A DNA stretch of 64,000 nt from Paramacrobiotus metropolitanus (taxonomy: Eukaryota > Tardigrada > Eutardigrada > Parachela > Macrobiotidae). The notes under the pieces are model-generated. The model had not been told where the DNA came from, did not search any database, and worked only from the letters and a program-made list of their open reading frames with translations. The DNA lies in NCBI RefSeq assembly GCF_019649055.1, contig NW_026570384.1, positions 62,001-126,000 of the forward strand, read 5' to 3'. Shown one piece after another: positions 13,402 to 24,260 of this stretch (the stretch's first letter is position 1; every line of letters begins with the position of its first letter). The position numbers were made by a program, and so were the translations under genes.

Positions 13402-15519
13402 TTAAACGGCATTTGCGTGAGAAGCACCGCGAGTCAGTCTAAACTCTTCTTTAGCCGTTGAGGCTAATTCGGCATTCATAAACAGCTCCAATCCGGTCAT
13501 GGCTAAGGCTTTGGCGGTGTTCAGAGTCTGCCGGTGCGCTTCCGGTTGCCCGGCGGCCACCTGGAATTCTTCGGTGTGGATTAGGAGATCTGGGTTGGAG
13601 GACGGAGAAGCCCTGACACTATACATGGGATGAATGCTGGGAATAACGTTGGAGATATTCCCCATGTCTGTTGAGCCGTACGATGGGGGCAGAGCAGGAA
13701 ATACCGTTCCTGCAAAATCATGGTGGGGAATTCAACTAGATTTTTGAAGAGCTGCTGACGTACAAATGTTCGCCGTACGCTGCAATATCGGTTACTGTAA
13801 TCACTTTGTACTCTGAACTTTGTGCAGTGATTTGCACCACATGTAATACGTCTAATAAATTATAATAACTGAATCCAGAAAACCAACGTATAAACCGGAA
13901 AAGGAAATATTCTTTTTTCTGTTATTCCATAAAAAATTTATTGTTAATGGCATTACAGTAAACAGAAGTAGTACTGTAACATGCAATTACTGTAAATCAT
14001 TAAAATAATCCTACACACCTGTTAATTCAGCATACTTTCTGTACACTTGACCCATTTTCTGGTTCGTCATGAGTCCTTCAAATGGAACTACCGCGTAATC
14101 GCACTTCCGTTGACAATCTGTTTGCGGACAAACGGTTAAACAAAAAAGGAAGCTACACCAGCCGCATGAACCACGGTGTAATAATTAAAAACAAGAACGA
14201 GTTACTGAAACATTACCGGAAAACATGGCTGCTGCATCCACTGCATTCTGGAAGACCCTTTTCAACTCTGCCATCCGAACCACAGTGGGCGCCCGTAGAT
14301 AATAATGCGAGCGCGCCATCCATCGCCCATCCTGGCACTCCACGCCAGCATGATAGATGACCCCGTGAATCTGGTTGGCGGTCTGCAGTTGCTGCCGGAA
14401 GAGCGACAGTTTGGCGTACAACGCGATGGACGCATCCACAACGGATTGTTGAGCATCTTGTACATCTTGTCCAAATGGGCAACCTGGTAGATTTGATTCG
14501 TTCGAGGCGTCGTGGGAGAAGGTCACTTCGCACTGTGAAACGCAGAACACGTTACAGCTGGCAACCGCACTCCTGCATCAAAGGCAGCAAATTAACAAAT
14601 TGTGCATTTTGTACTTCGAGCAATCCTAGGACGTCGGGTGCGACCATGTTGTAACCCGCTGGATGCGCCATTAAACAGAAATCCACGCCGTTAAGCGCAC
14701 CCGCTTGCAAAAGGTCAATTTTTCCTCCTGTCGTCTCCTCAGCTGGACTTCCCATACAGATTATCTAAAAACAGTTGATTCAGTGAATAATATTTTGAGG
14801 AAAACTTGAACACCTGTTTACACAAGAGAACGTACCCAGCAAGCAACAATAGTGTAATTGTTGGCAAACAACAATCTGTTGCTTCGTGCAACTTATATCG
14901 TACTTGTATAGCAAAACGCAAATCACTTCATTCAGTTAGTAAAATAATGGTCTGAATCTACATTTTCAGTACGGAAATACGGGAAATTTTTCTGACAAAC
15001 TGGAGAACTAATTTTCAGTATTAGATAATTTACAATGTGCTGCATGTCATATTTGTGCAGCTTGCGTGTAGAGGTGTTGAAAAGGCATTTTCGAACAGCC
15101 TGTTTTACCTTTCCCGAAATGGTCTCAGTGCTATAGGTTTTACTTTTTGCCAGCAGCATCTTCAGCGCCACAGCGGCGCCGACTCCCGTTATAGCGATCA
15201 GATTATGTCCACACGCATGGCCGATCGTTGGTAGAGCGTCGTACTCCGCAAAAAAGCACACCGTCGAGTGTTGATTAGGATCAAAATCTGCCGATGTGAA
15301 AGTAGCGCAGAAGGCGGTTGGCAGATGGAAGCTGTGCTGCACCGTGAATCCTTGCTGCTCCAGGTACGCCGTTAGCAGATCGTGCGCGTGGTGCTCTTCG
15401 TAGGCCAACTCCGGCCGATTCCACAAAGATAGACTAATGTTCCGCAGCTCTCCGTCGAGATTATCACAGAAGTCCGAGATGATCGGGAAAAGCTGTTTGC
15501 TTCGCAGCGGGGCCGCCAT
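13402..15519 (-). CDS. M20D-family amidohydrolase/peptidase, copy A
   Basis: Five exons: 15519-15109, 14764-14615, 14532-14217, 14117-14019, 13709-13402 (TAA). All phases fit. It resembles peptidase M20 domain-containing protein 2 / Xaa-Arg dipeptidase, cytosolic zinc enzymes that cleave amide bonds of small peptides or acylated amino acids. Metal-site motifs are present: EYDALPTIGHACGHN, the GSPAEE glutamates, and the C-terminal GSTDMGNISNVIPSIHP histidine. The lid (dimerisation) domain is divergent. Where copy B (58526-60474) has GKAAHASCGPWEGINALDA and PNIIPDYTK, this copy has SHDASNESNLPGCPFGQD and CQDGRWMARSH. Exon 4 is 99 nt in both copies with the same phases, so they are duplicates. 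The gene is probably intact, but substrate preference may differ and activity cannot be assumed. Confidence 0.85.
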
Positions 15520-16527
15520 AATTGGAATACTTAACTAACAATTCGGCGATCGTAATACAAATCGGAGCGAAAATGCTCAAGTACTGATTTAGCCTGTTAG
15601 TTAAGAACTTGAAGTAATCAAGACATATTGGAGATTAATAATGTTTGTTAATAGCCAGCTGCATGCGCGCTGAACGGTACTGCGCACTATACGGTACAGA
15701 GTACACAATCCTTATAATTATGAAAACTCCCCATACGAATTGCACGGTCTGTAATAAGTAATGTGCAGACCATGCGAATTGCGATAATTTCAGCGATCTT
15801 TCAAGTTCGCCTGCTGTATTAGTACTTCGAAGCAGTGCTAATCCACTTATTAATTAGTACTGACTGTCAGATTCAACTTTGGCCTGTGAACCGTACCAAA
15901 AGCATTAGTCCTTTTACGTTCTTTATACGCAATAGGGTCATATATCGCACATGCACGGCGCGGATATTGCATGCCAGTGCTATAATTATAGAAGTATATA
16001 TAGCAACAGTAAATTAATATTATATTCTAGTATGACCGCGCCTGTGACCTTTGTATAAGTACAAATCTGCGTCGATGTGGTTGTGCAGTGTTCACCTGAA
16101 AAAACTTGAAGATCATCAGTCTGCAAAATTAAATTAAAGAATTGTTTCATTACCGCGTTTACCTCGTCTCATCCCCACCTATTATGGTAGCTTTCGTAGA
16201 AACGTGCCCCGTATTATGGCACCCATGTGACACATACTCGTACGTACAGTTGAATTCACAACCTGCAGTCTGTACTCTGCAGAGTATGCAGCTTTAACCT
16301 CTGAACTCATGGTAAACATTCGTACAATTAACAATGGACAAATTATCCATAACTGACCACGATAAGCATAATAATTCCTGTGTCGGTATTAAATTCGACA
16401 TAATATAACTGATGCTGCTGATAGCGCTGCTCCTTGATTTGCCACTACCTGTTTAACCGCAAACCTTGCTGCCTATTTTTTGTCGCTTTATTCCTACAGT
16501 ATAACCTAGCCCGTAAGCGTTTAAAAA
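15520..16527. other. Intergenic region between divergent genes
   Basis: About 1 kb between the start of the minus-strand M20D gene and the start of the plus-strand cystatin-like gene, so it may hold two divergent promoters. It has many short GTAC-containing palindromes (such as agtact and cgtacg), which are common throughout the window. No gene is supported. Confidence 0.5.
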
Positions 16528-17295
16528 ATGCTGAACACTCTCAGGTAAGGAATTGTGTTTACTGTAGCCACTATGGCCAATTGCAGCTGGAACGAAATAA
16601 ATAATTATGTAGTGTTATCGTTCAAGTGCACAGGAAGTCATAGTTGTTGTAACAATATTGATAACAGTAGTGGTTGCTGTTACAGTACTTCGTAATAGTT
16701 GTTGTTCCAGAGTCACATTTCTCTGCATCTTGGTCGCGGGATATACCGTTGCCCAACCATTTGGTCAAGTTAGCGAAGAAAGACCCGGAAATGCACAAGT
16801 TCAGCGCACCGCCGATGCTGTAAGTTTCTATAATACTTTGACCGTATTTGCGGCAACGCCGCGACGATTAATAACAAAACCCTCATCACGATCGAAAATT
16901 TGAAAATTCGTAATAGCAATTTGTAAATTCATAATCCATTACTTATATATATACCAGGTGCGAGATCAGCTGGAATCAAAACTGGGACCAGGACAAGTGA
17001 CGCTGAACAGAGTGATCCGTTATCGCTCGCGGGCGGTGGATATGTTGGCGCCTGGAGGGGGTCTAACATTTGGAATGGTGTACTATATGAAAGTAAGTAA
17101 CGGCTCATCGTGTGCACGTCTACTGTTTTATCCGTTCCAAGTCCTTAATCGATATGCAAATGTCCGACAAATGCTTTGCAGATTGAAGCTACTCCCGGAA
17201 AGTATATTCACGCTTCTGTTTCTACTGGACCAAGTGGGCCGAAACTGGGCGCAGTCGTGACAGGAAAACTCTTGTCCGATCCCATCGAAGCTTGA
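16528..17295 (+). CDS. Small secreted cystatin-like protein
   Basis: Four exons: 16528-16544, 16711-16819, 16958-17092, 17182-17295 (TGA 17293-17295). Joined in phase they give 124 residues. The five-codon first exon was chosen because it supplies an ATG and splices (CAG then GTAAGG) to make a good signal peptide, MLNTLRVTFLCILVAGYTVA. The mature part has QRTADAVRDQLESKL, like the cystatin/stefin helix (IADQVRSQLEEK). FGMVYYMKIEATPGKYIHA follows, like the stefin second strand pair (NYFIKVHVGDEDFVHLRV). The QVVAG inhibitory loop is not kept; a glycine-rich loop (LAPGGGLTFG) lies there. I infer a cystatin fold in the secretory pathway; papain-type protease inhibition is doubtful. The exon model is strong; the family call is moderate. 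Confidence 0.6.
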
Positions 17296-17559
17296 TGGCT
17301 ACTATTATCTACTATACGGTAGTTCCGCTACCATAATTTCGTTCAGAAAATGGAAAAATTAGGCCAAGATATCATGTCTGCATGTACTATGCAGAGTATA
17401 CTATCTGTATGTAGTACTTGCACAAATATTATGATAAAATATGGGGTATATAGATGTTGTCGTGTATAACATGGTGGCTAACACACCTTCATGATCAGCG
17501 TTGAAAGCTGCGCATGCAATGATGTGCTCTTTCGCAGATAGTAATGCATGCAGCACAAG
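17296..17559. other. Short gap after the cystatin-like gene
   Basis: AT-rich; no gene or obvious signal seen. Confidence 0.4.
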
Positions 17560-17850
17560 AATATTCCAGTTTTTAACTTTGGATTTTATCGATGGGTTTG
17601 CAGAGTACAGAGGCTCTCAGAAACCGGAATTCTTAACCACTTCCCTATTATCCACAAAATAATGCCATTCATTTACGAACAATATCGCATATACTCATTT
17701 TACGCACAATATCGCATATATTCATACCTCCAATCAAAAGCAATACTTGAGAAAAAAGGACCTGCTCAAAGTAAAGGCTGGAGAAAGTGTTTAATTTTGC
17801 ACTTTTTGTGGAATGTTAACATTTCTAGTGATTATATTTATTTTTTAATT
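17560..17850 (+). pseudogene. Relic of an IR-like channel gene (S2-M4 end)
   Basis: One open stretch encodes FGFYRWVCRVQRLSETGIL, then NHFPIIHKIMPF. This matches the exon 3/4 junction of the IR-like gene at 18784-20322 (IYRWVS, then VQRLRQTGIINHLFDIHKMM). About 30 codons later EKKGPAQSKGW matches that gene's EKKGYAQPLEW just before the last membrane helix. The region between is disturbed by a short tandem duplication (acaatatcgcatata at about 17680-17725), and the ligand-binding and pore exons are absent. It is a fragment from a duplicated copy, with the exon 3-4 intron missing in this version. Confidence 0.6.
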
Positions 17851-17904
17851 GACACACAGTCGGTTGCTCAGTGTACGCACGAGATTTACTCGGGTAGCTA
17901 ATAT

Positions 17905-18783
17905 ATCAAAGGTGGTTTAGCCTTTTGTCGCTTTATTTTTGCACGCTACCACTTTTTATCAGGTTTGCGTTCAACTAAACGACGGTGCATGAAGAACCCT
18001 GACGAACTTGAGACTACTACCAAATTAACGTAATAATCGAACCGATATGAACCGGCTTGGTTGTAAACCTTCTGATGTGAAATTGAGATTGTTTTCTTTC
18101 TGCGTTGCTGGCATTCATTCTCTTTCAAAGTAGTACTGTACGAGTATTTCGTAGTCATGTAAAAGGCAGCAAAGCGGGAACATCGCAAAAACAGCTGTCA
18201 GCGTGCCGGTGGCTCGAACAAAACCTCTATTTACCAGAATACGATCATGTTGTCAGAAGCATTTACCGTTCATGCTGGTTTGTCAAATATAGATATTAGT
18301 ACATGGACAGTGAAACTTTAGCTGTATTTCCAAGATCAGTTATGCTACCAAAAACACCCCGCGTGATGCAGAGCGAGATGCATTAATAAAATGTCTCATT
18401 AAATTTCGGTATTATTAATGCTTTTACGTTGCTCCGTGTTTACCTGGTCGGCTGCAGTATTTGCTTATTGCACGTTATTGGTCTTGTTTCGGTATTGAAC
18501 TTCGGTTTAGATAGAATATCATGAAATCAGCAAGTTAACAGTCATCGCGCGGCAGACACAACGTTGGTTAGGTGCTGAGTCTGTACATTGCACAATACAG
18601 TAAATTAGAGTTGTAGTCACAATATTACGAGTACTACTATGGCATCTAATCGTAAATATTTTTATTGTACGTACCGTGTAATTAGCCAGAGCACCGTTCG
18701 GCAAGTCTAGTTTAAAGTTCATGCAGTTCAATCACAGTTGCAAACTTTAACAACAGAACACAAAACTCAAAGAAGAACTAACT
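17905..18783. other. Intergenic region upstream of an IR-like gene
   Basis: No gene supported. A likely 5' flank for the gene starting at 18784; no clear regulatory motif seen. Confidence 0.4.
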
Positions 18784-20322
18784 ATGCATTGTGACCGCTT
18801 CTATCATGTGTGTACCGATGTCCAGAATATCGATCAAATCAGTTCGGATTTGTTAGTAGTAAGTGTTAATGAAAACGCTCCGTACAGCTCCGAAATCTTA
18901 CCTGAGACTGAACCACACTGTTTTTGCGGCTTATCGATATCGATTCTGGAGGTCGTTGCAAATAAGTTAAAACTCCGGTGAGTCATAAAGAAACCATCAT
19001 AATATTGTTTTGAACACTTCGACGTTTTTCGCATTCGGATATTCGAAGTACGCTCTTTTCGGATCGTTTGACTTTATTCTCGACAGACTAGTCTATGTAC
19101 CGGATCGCCATCCTGTGGAACACAATACATCTCTGGATGGAGCGCCCATCGACCTGCAAGAAGGGCGCGTGGCTATCAGCTTGTCGCCGCTGGCGATTTA
19201 CTCCTTCCGCTTATATGAATCTGATATGATCCCCTTGTATTTTCCACGAACATACCAATTTGGCATCAACAAGGCGCATGTCAAAGGAAGCGAGAGCGTG
19301 TCTATATTTAATGGGTTATTCGGGTGCTTTCACAGTACCGCCTGGATAAGTGTCTTAGGGGTTTCACTAACAATCGCTACAATTTTGTGGCTGACTAATT
19401 GTTTGTCAAGATTCTTACAACATTTCCCGCGTCGCAATGGCTGCTCAGTGAGTACATTTTACGAGACGTGCTGGGAAGTGACTGGGATTTCGTTTTGCCA
19501 AGGTGACTGATTCATTTTACGAAAAAGACTGGTAACGCTTGTTTGAGAATTGAAAACAATTTTTATTTCTCGTAGTCGACATACTGCGCACGAAAAAAGT
19601 CATATCATATTACTTTATGCTACTTATATGGATATTTTGGATGTTGATCATCATGACGGCAATTACCACTTCGTTGACGACTGCACTCAGCATAAATGTA
19701 CCGTTACTACCGTTTCATTCAGTCGACAGCTTGCTATCATCCGATTTCACCATCCTGTCACGACCGACAGACTTCTACGACGGTGGAGAGCTTGCCCACC
19801 TGAAATATAAGATCACCTTCATCGATGTCCACAATTCGGATGCCGTCGTGCATAACATAATTGCCAAATCACCGCAGCTCAAAGCTACTGTCAACTGCAT
19901 GTTCGACGATAACGCTAGCTGTAGTGCAAAAGGTATTATCCCGACATTCGATTTAGCAATATACCGGTGGGTATCGGTGATGCAGCTAAAGGTCAACAGT
20001 TCACTGACCAGACCGATTAATGTCAGGTAAAGCTCTGCAGCCCGACGAAATCTTTACTAGCATCCATTGTACCAATTATTTCTGAATTTTCAGAGTTCAG
20101 CGCTTACGGCAAACCGGAATTATTAATCATTTATTCGACATCCATAAGATGATGTCATACCATATCACAATACCAACGGTGTACACAAAATCTGTAGCTA
20201 CAGAAAAGAAGGGATACGCTCAGCCACTTGAGTGGTCAAGACTGGAAAAACTCTTTGTCACAACGGTATGCGTAATGGTTGTTTCCGTTGTCATTTTTAT
20301 TTTAGAGTTACACTGCTCTTAA
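18784..20322 (+). CDS. Ionotropic-receptor-like channel, copy 1
   Basis: Four exons: 18784-18977, 19087-19502, 19576-20026, 20094-20322 (TAA). Phases are 2, 1 and 2, identical in the other copies. The product is about 430 residues and resembles a minimal ionotropic glutamate receptor/IR: an S1 lobe (VVSVNENAPYSS; HCFCGLSISILEVVA; VPDRHPVEHNTSLDGAP), then PLAIYSFR carrying the arginine expected to bind the ligand carboxylate, helix M1, a pore helix ending CQG at the intron, helix M3 (TTSLTTALSI in place of the SYTANLAAFLT signature), an S2 lobe (CMFDDNASCSAKGI) and helix M4. There is no amino-terminal domain and no signal peptide before M1. Likely a ligand-gated cation channel or chemosensory subunit. 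Family placement is moderately sure; the ligand is unknown. Confidence 0.75.
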
Positions 20323-20984
20323 CCACTGAATTGAGTGCTTCTTTTTTCTGATCCTGTTTTTCTGATAAAATACGGACAAGCACGAAATCTCGCACACCTG
20401 AATAGTAATTTGAGTTACACCAGTACGTACACTGCACATGTGTAAAATGTACAGTATCTGCATAGCAACCATGTGGCTCCATTATCGTGCCCGCTGACGT
20501 CAAATGCGACATCTCCTGCGAACCGAGTTCAGTGAGTTCACCCATTCTGCAGTTCTGCTTACATGTAAAACTAGAGTAGAATGGGAATACTGTACACTTT
20601 TTGAAGGAAATATGGAAAAACCTTATGAAGCGTTTGTGGTTTCCTATTTCACTGGCGATTCCATCGTAATCATGACTTTGTACAATATTTCACTGGAGAT
20701 GCTAGTGAGGCCAGTTTTGCCAGTTTTGCAGGCGCAGAAGAAACCGTACTTACCTCCACTACATTAGGCGACAAGCTTACGCAATCAATACGCTCACAAT
20801 AGGCTCTTTCATTCACAATATGTTCTTGCAGAGAAAATTGAGTTCAACGGTCTTATTTGCTTCATTCGTAAAAGGTCGGTCCGCGTGCTGAACGGACCGC
20901 TGTCATTCTGTCACTTAACGATGTGTGGCATTGCATATATAGAGATATTACTCGGCCTTCCGATGGTTTTCTGGCCAGTGTTAA
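20323..20984. other. Intergenic, no gene supported
   Basis: Downstream of IR-like copy 1. Open frames at 20504-20767 (+) and 20297-20545 (-) have no family features. Confidence 0.4.
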
Positions 20985-21420
20985 TGGATCACTAATGGTA
21001 AGTTTTTGTGGCATGTCGGTATCCGTCCTGCATGCGGTGGCGCCAGTACATAGGCTGATGTTCCACAACAGAACATTAATAAAGTTGGCTATTCACACTG
21101 ACCAGGCGCGATATTACACATTCCACATCGTACTTTGATTCTTCTTAATTGTAAGAAGAGGTTCCGTGCTGTCAGTCTTATTTAGTCACCTGATCGCATC
21201 CTTGAAGAGTACGACACAACGCTCGGTGGATCACCTGTACCCTGGAACTAACTGGAAACATACTTGCTTCGGATTTCAATTTCCGTATCGTTTCGCGACC
21301 GACCGGCCATAGGCTGGAGGAATTGAATAAAACGATCATACTCCGATACTAATCCTACGGATGATGTGCTACAAAGCATTGTTAGTGGCCAGTGGGCCAC
21401 AGCGCCTACTGAAACCCGTC
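20985..21420 (+). pseudogene. Decayed IR-like gene
   Basis: Scattered, frame-broken matches to the IR-like family lie in the right order. VSFCGMSVSVLHAVA near 21000-21045 matches the exon 1 end (CFCGLSVSLLDIVA). PDRILEEYDTTLGGSPV near 21187-21237 matches the S1 motif (PDRHPVEHNTSLDGAP). A later stretch near 21265-21420 reads SDFNFRIVSRPT, then EELNKTII, and in another frame a piece like the S2 region after M3. The exon carrying M1 to M3 is missing and stops interrupt every frame, so this is a dead copy. Confidence 0.6.
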
Positions 21421-22224
21421 TTGCGAAAATTTCCTTGCAGACTGAAATAAAAATAAACGCAGAGTGAAGTAAAAATAAACGCAGACTGAAGAAAATTATC
21501 GGCATTTGGTCAAGAATTTTAGACTTTGGGTATCGCCCATGCAGGTTCAGGGTAACCACTCGCTCGCTCAGTAAACCTCTAAGGTTTAGGTAAGGCGAAA
21601 CACGATTTTTATCATGATCGCCAAAATGTTTTTGATTTCAGTCTTGCAGCATGCTAAAATTTATTTGAAGCCGGCTTTCTTAGCCACCACCTGGAAATTC
21701 TCGACGGAATGTCATGCCGTTGAAATGGGAAGGTGATGTCGTACAAACTTTGGCAAAGACATGATACGGTATACAAAATAGAAAGAAAAGGCGCTGTATT
21801 GTTTTTCAACCGAAGAGCTGCTTTTAATCATTGCGATAATGTTTCTTTAGGAGCTGTTTTGCCCTAAACGAGAGAAAACAAAAGCTATGCCACCTATCCA
21901 GAAATTCGATCCTAACCATAAGAATGTATAAGCACCATTTTCGGCATTTCATTTTATTCTTAGCAGTTGCCATTACCGGCCACTTTCGATTAAATACTGC
22001 CAAATGCTGTCAGTGTTAGATCTAAAGATTCATTATGACTGTCGTTGTGAGAGCTGTCTATTAACCGTTCTGAAAACATTTTTTGTTTTGAATACTTCTT
22101 CTGCTGTAGCTAAAACAGTTTTAGACCGAAATCAGCAGCAGTTCGTTATGATCAAGAAACGAGCGGGCTCGACTTTTGCTACGAACTGAATCCGTAATGT
22201 CAAACTTTCAGTTAATGCATATTA
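21421..22224. other. Intergenic, with a short tandem repeat
   Basis: A 22-nt unit (gcagactgaaataaaaataa and variants) is repeated about 2.5 times at 21436-21495. Otherwise no gene is seen. Confidence 0.4.
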
Positions 22225-23768
22225 CTACGTACTTTCGCTGTGGCAACCCTTACGTGCAAGGGCGACGAAGATAATTCGTTCGATAGCAAAAGCAACACAA
22301 GCGAACAGTAAGCTTTTGGCGGATAATTCAAATATTACACTCAATCTATCCAGCGCCAAAGAAAAGGCAGAACTGCTTCGGCTGCGGATCCCATTGCGTC
22401 GCATACGTATCTCGCTTCTGAATGTCATCAGTCGGTGCAACTCCGTTAAATGTTTAGTGATCCCAGTTTGGGAAAGAGCCAAAATCCTACAATGCGCTCG
22501 CAACATAATATAATTTTTATATATTTAGTACTCGTACAAGTGGTGCTGTTATCACTCTTTCAACTTTTCAATGTTGGCATACCGTGAATTTATTTCCTGG
22601 TTGTGGTTGCTATTTTTCTGGAGCTGAATAATGGATATCCAAGAGGACTTCCCTAATTCAAATGCTGGAACAAGTCCTTTGCGACTGCACTCAGTCGTTT
22701 CGCTAAAATAGCACACTACAGCGTACTTGTCTTTTAAGGTTACATCGGCTGCAATGTCCCATAAGATCCCATCCGACCCATTTGCTGCATTGATTAGCGA
22801 TTTCGACCGGAGTGCTCGATAGGCATCTTCTTGGTACATGTATTCAGTTCGAGATAAAAAAACAAATTCGGATTTGACGAAACTATCCAGTGACGTAAAT
22901 GGAAGTTCAGTGGATGCGAGACTCAGAATGGCAGTAAGCGAAGAGGTTATGATATTGGACGTAATCAGTAACCACGGAAGCCAAATCGTTATGATAACAC
23001 GGAAAGTGTATGAAGGTTGCATACGAACGTCAGCTAATAAGGAACGAGCAAACCGAACTCGGATTACAAAGCATGGCACGTTGAAACGTTCTACCGATCG
23101 GCAATTATAACTCAGCAGACTGTAATTCATAGTGTAACTGACATACCTTGGTTTAAGGAAACACTGAAGACTTCCCAAAACGTTTCTCTGAAGACCTTTA
23201 GGCGTTTGCATGAGGTGTCACCCTTTCGCAACCCTAGAACCTTGGTGCACCACAGCAGTATCACTAGAACAACGGAAAGCAGCGATATCCCATACCAGCC
23301 GTTGCGATCGATACTCGTAATTAACCCAGGCAGAACAGGAAACGGCCCGTGTCGCATGTGAGATTTGTGAACGCCAATCTGGTAACTACGCTTGGCATAC
23401 GACTGGATCATATTAAAATCCATGAGCCGTTCTGGATTGACACTCAGCGGACACACACTAATGTCCACTAAACCGGTTTGGACGTCATACGGTGATCCAA
23501 AATACGAAGTACCGTAGTCAGTGGTGTGACGATCGGGAATCAAGATTAGCTGTTTCTGGATATCCGTGGCGACGATGTCCAGTAAGGCGATGGATAAGCC
23601 ACAAAAACATAACGATCCCGGTGGTGATTCGTAGCTATACGGAGGATTATGGTTGATACTGGCAATAAACAGATTCCGGCGATGTTCCACAAAGGAGACG
23701 TTTCGACTAGGACCGTCGTAATTTTCAGTGCATCTACTGTAATACTCGTCGCACTGCCCAGATTCCAT
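22225..23768 (-). CDS. Ionotropic-receptor-like channel, copy 2
   Basis: Minus strand, three exons: 23768-23147, 23033-22583, 22486-22225 (TAG). It encodes the same domains as the plus-strand copies, but the S1 lobe is on one exon, so the first intron of the family is absent. Seen: start MESGQCDEYYSRC, SINHNPPYSYESP, LCFCGLSIALLDIVA, IPDRHTTDYGTSYFGSP, PLSVNPER with the expected ligand-binding arginine, helix M1, pore helix FWEVFSVSLNQG at the intron, helix M3 (ITSSLTAILSL), an S2 lobe with two cysteines (VCYFSETTECSRKG), and a C-terminal helix. About 440 residues, no signal peptide. It lies opposite in orientation to its relatives, so an inversion has occurred. The gene looks intact. Confidence 0.75.
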
Positions 23769-24260
23769 GGTTTTTGACCCGGCCGCGTTTTCAGATCACT
23801 TTTTATTTGTTTCATCCGTATAAGGACAATTACGATCGGCATTGATCGCCTTCGAGCTCGTTCAAACATATAGATGGACTAATGACAGCGCCAAACAGTG
23901 TGCAGATGTTTAAATACGTAAGTACGAGTATCAATCGACAGACGTCGGTCTACAACTTCGACTGCATCATAGTCCGTGCAGATATGTACCTGCATGCCTT
24001 TCCACGTCAAATCAATTACATTCTTATTGATCAGAGACATTTATTTGTTCTTGGAGGGAGTGTATTCACACGCTGCCACGTACAAAAAGGAGCACAAGTA
24101 CCCAAATATAGATATTCAAAATCTGTTGTTAATACAGTATACGCCGAGTGATCTGCCTGCACGGTTTGAGACAAATCAGTTTGCTGGACATCTACCTGCC
24201 TATTTGTAGTATGCAGTGCCGGCGTATTCGTGTTTTTTTTAGTAAGCCTCGAGAAGCGAC
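23769..24260. other. Gap between divergent IR-like copies
   Basis: About 0.5 kb between the starts of copy 2 (-) and the broken copy 3 (+), a possible shared bidirectional promoter. Open frames at 23882-24209 show no family signal. Confidence 0.4.
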
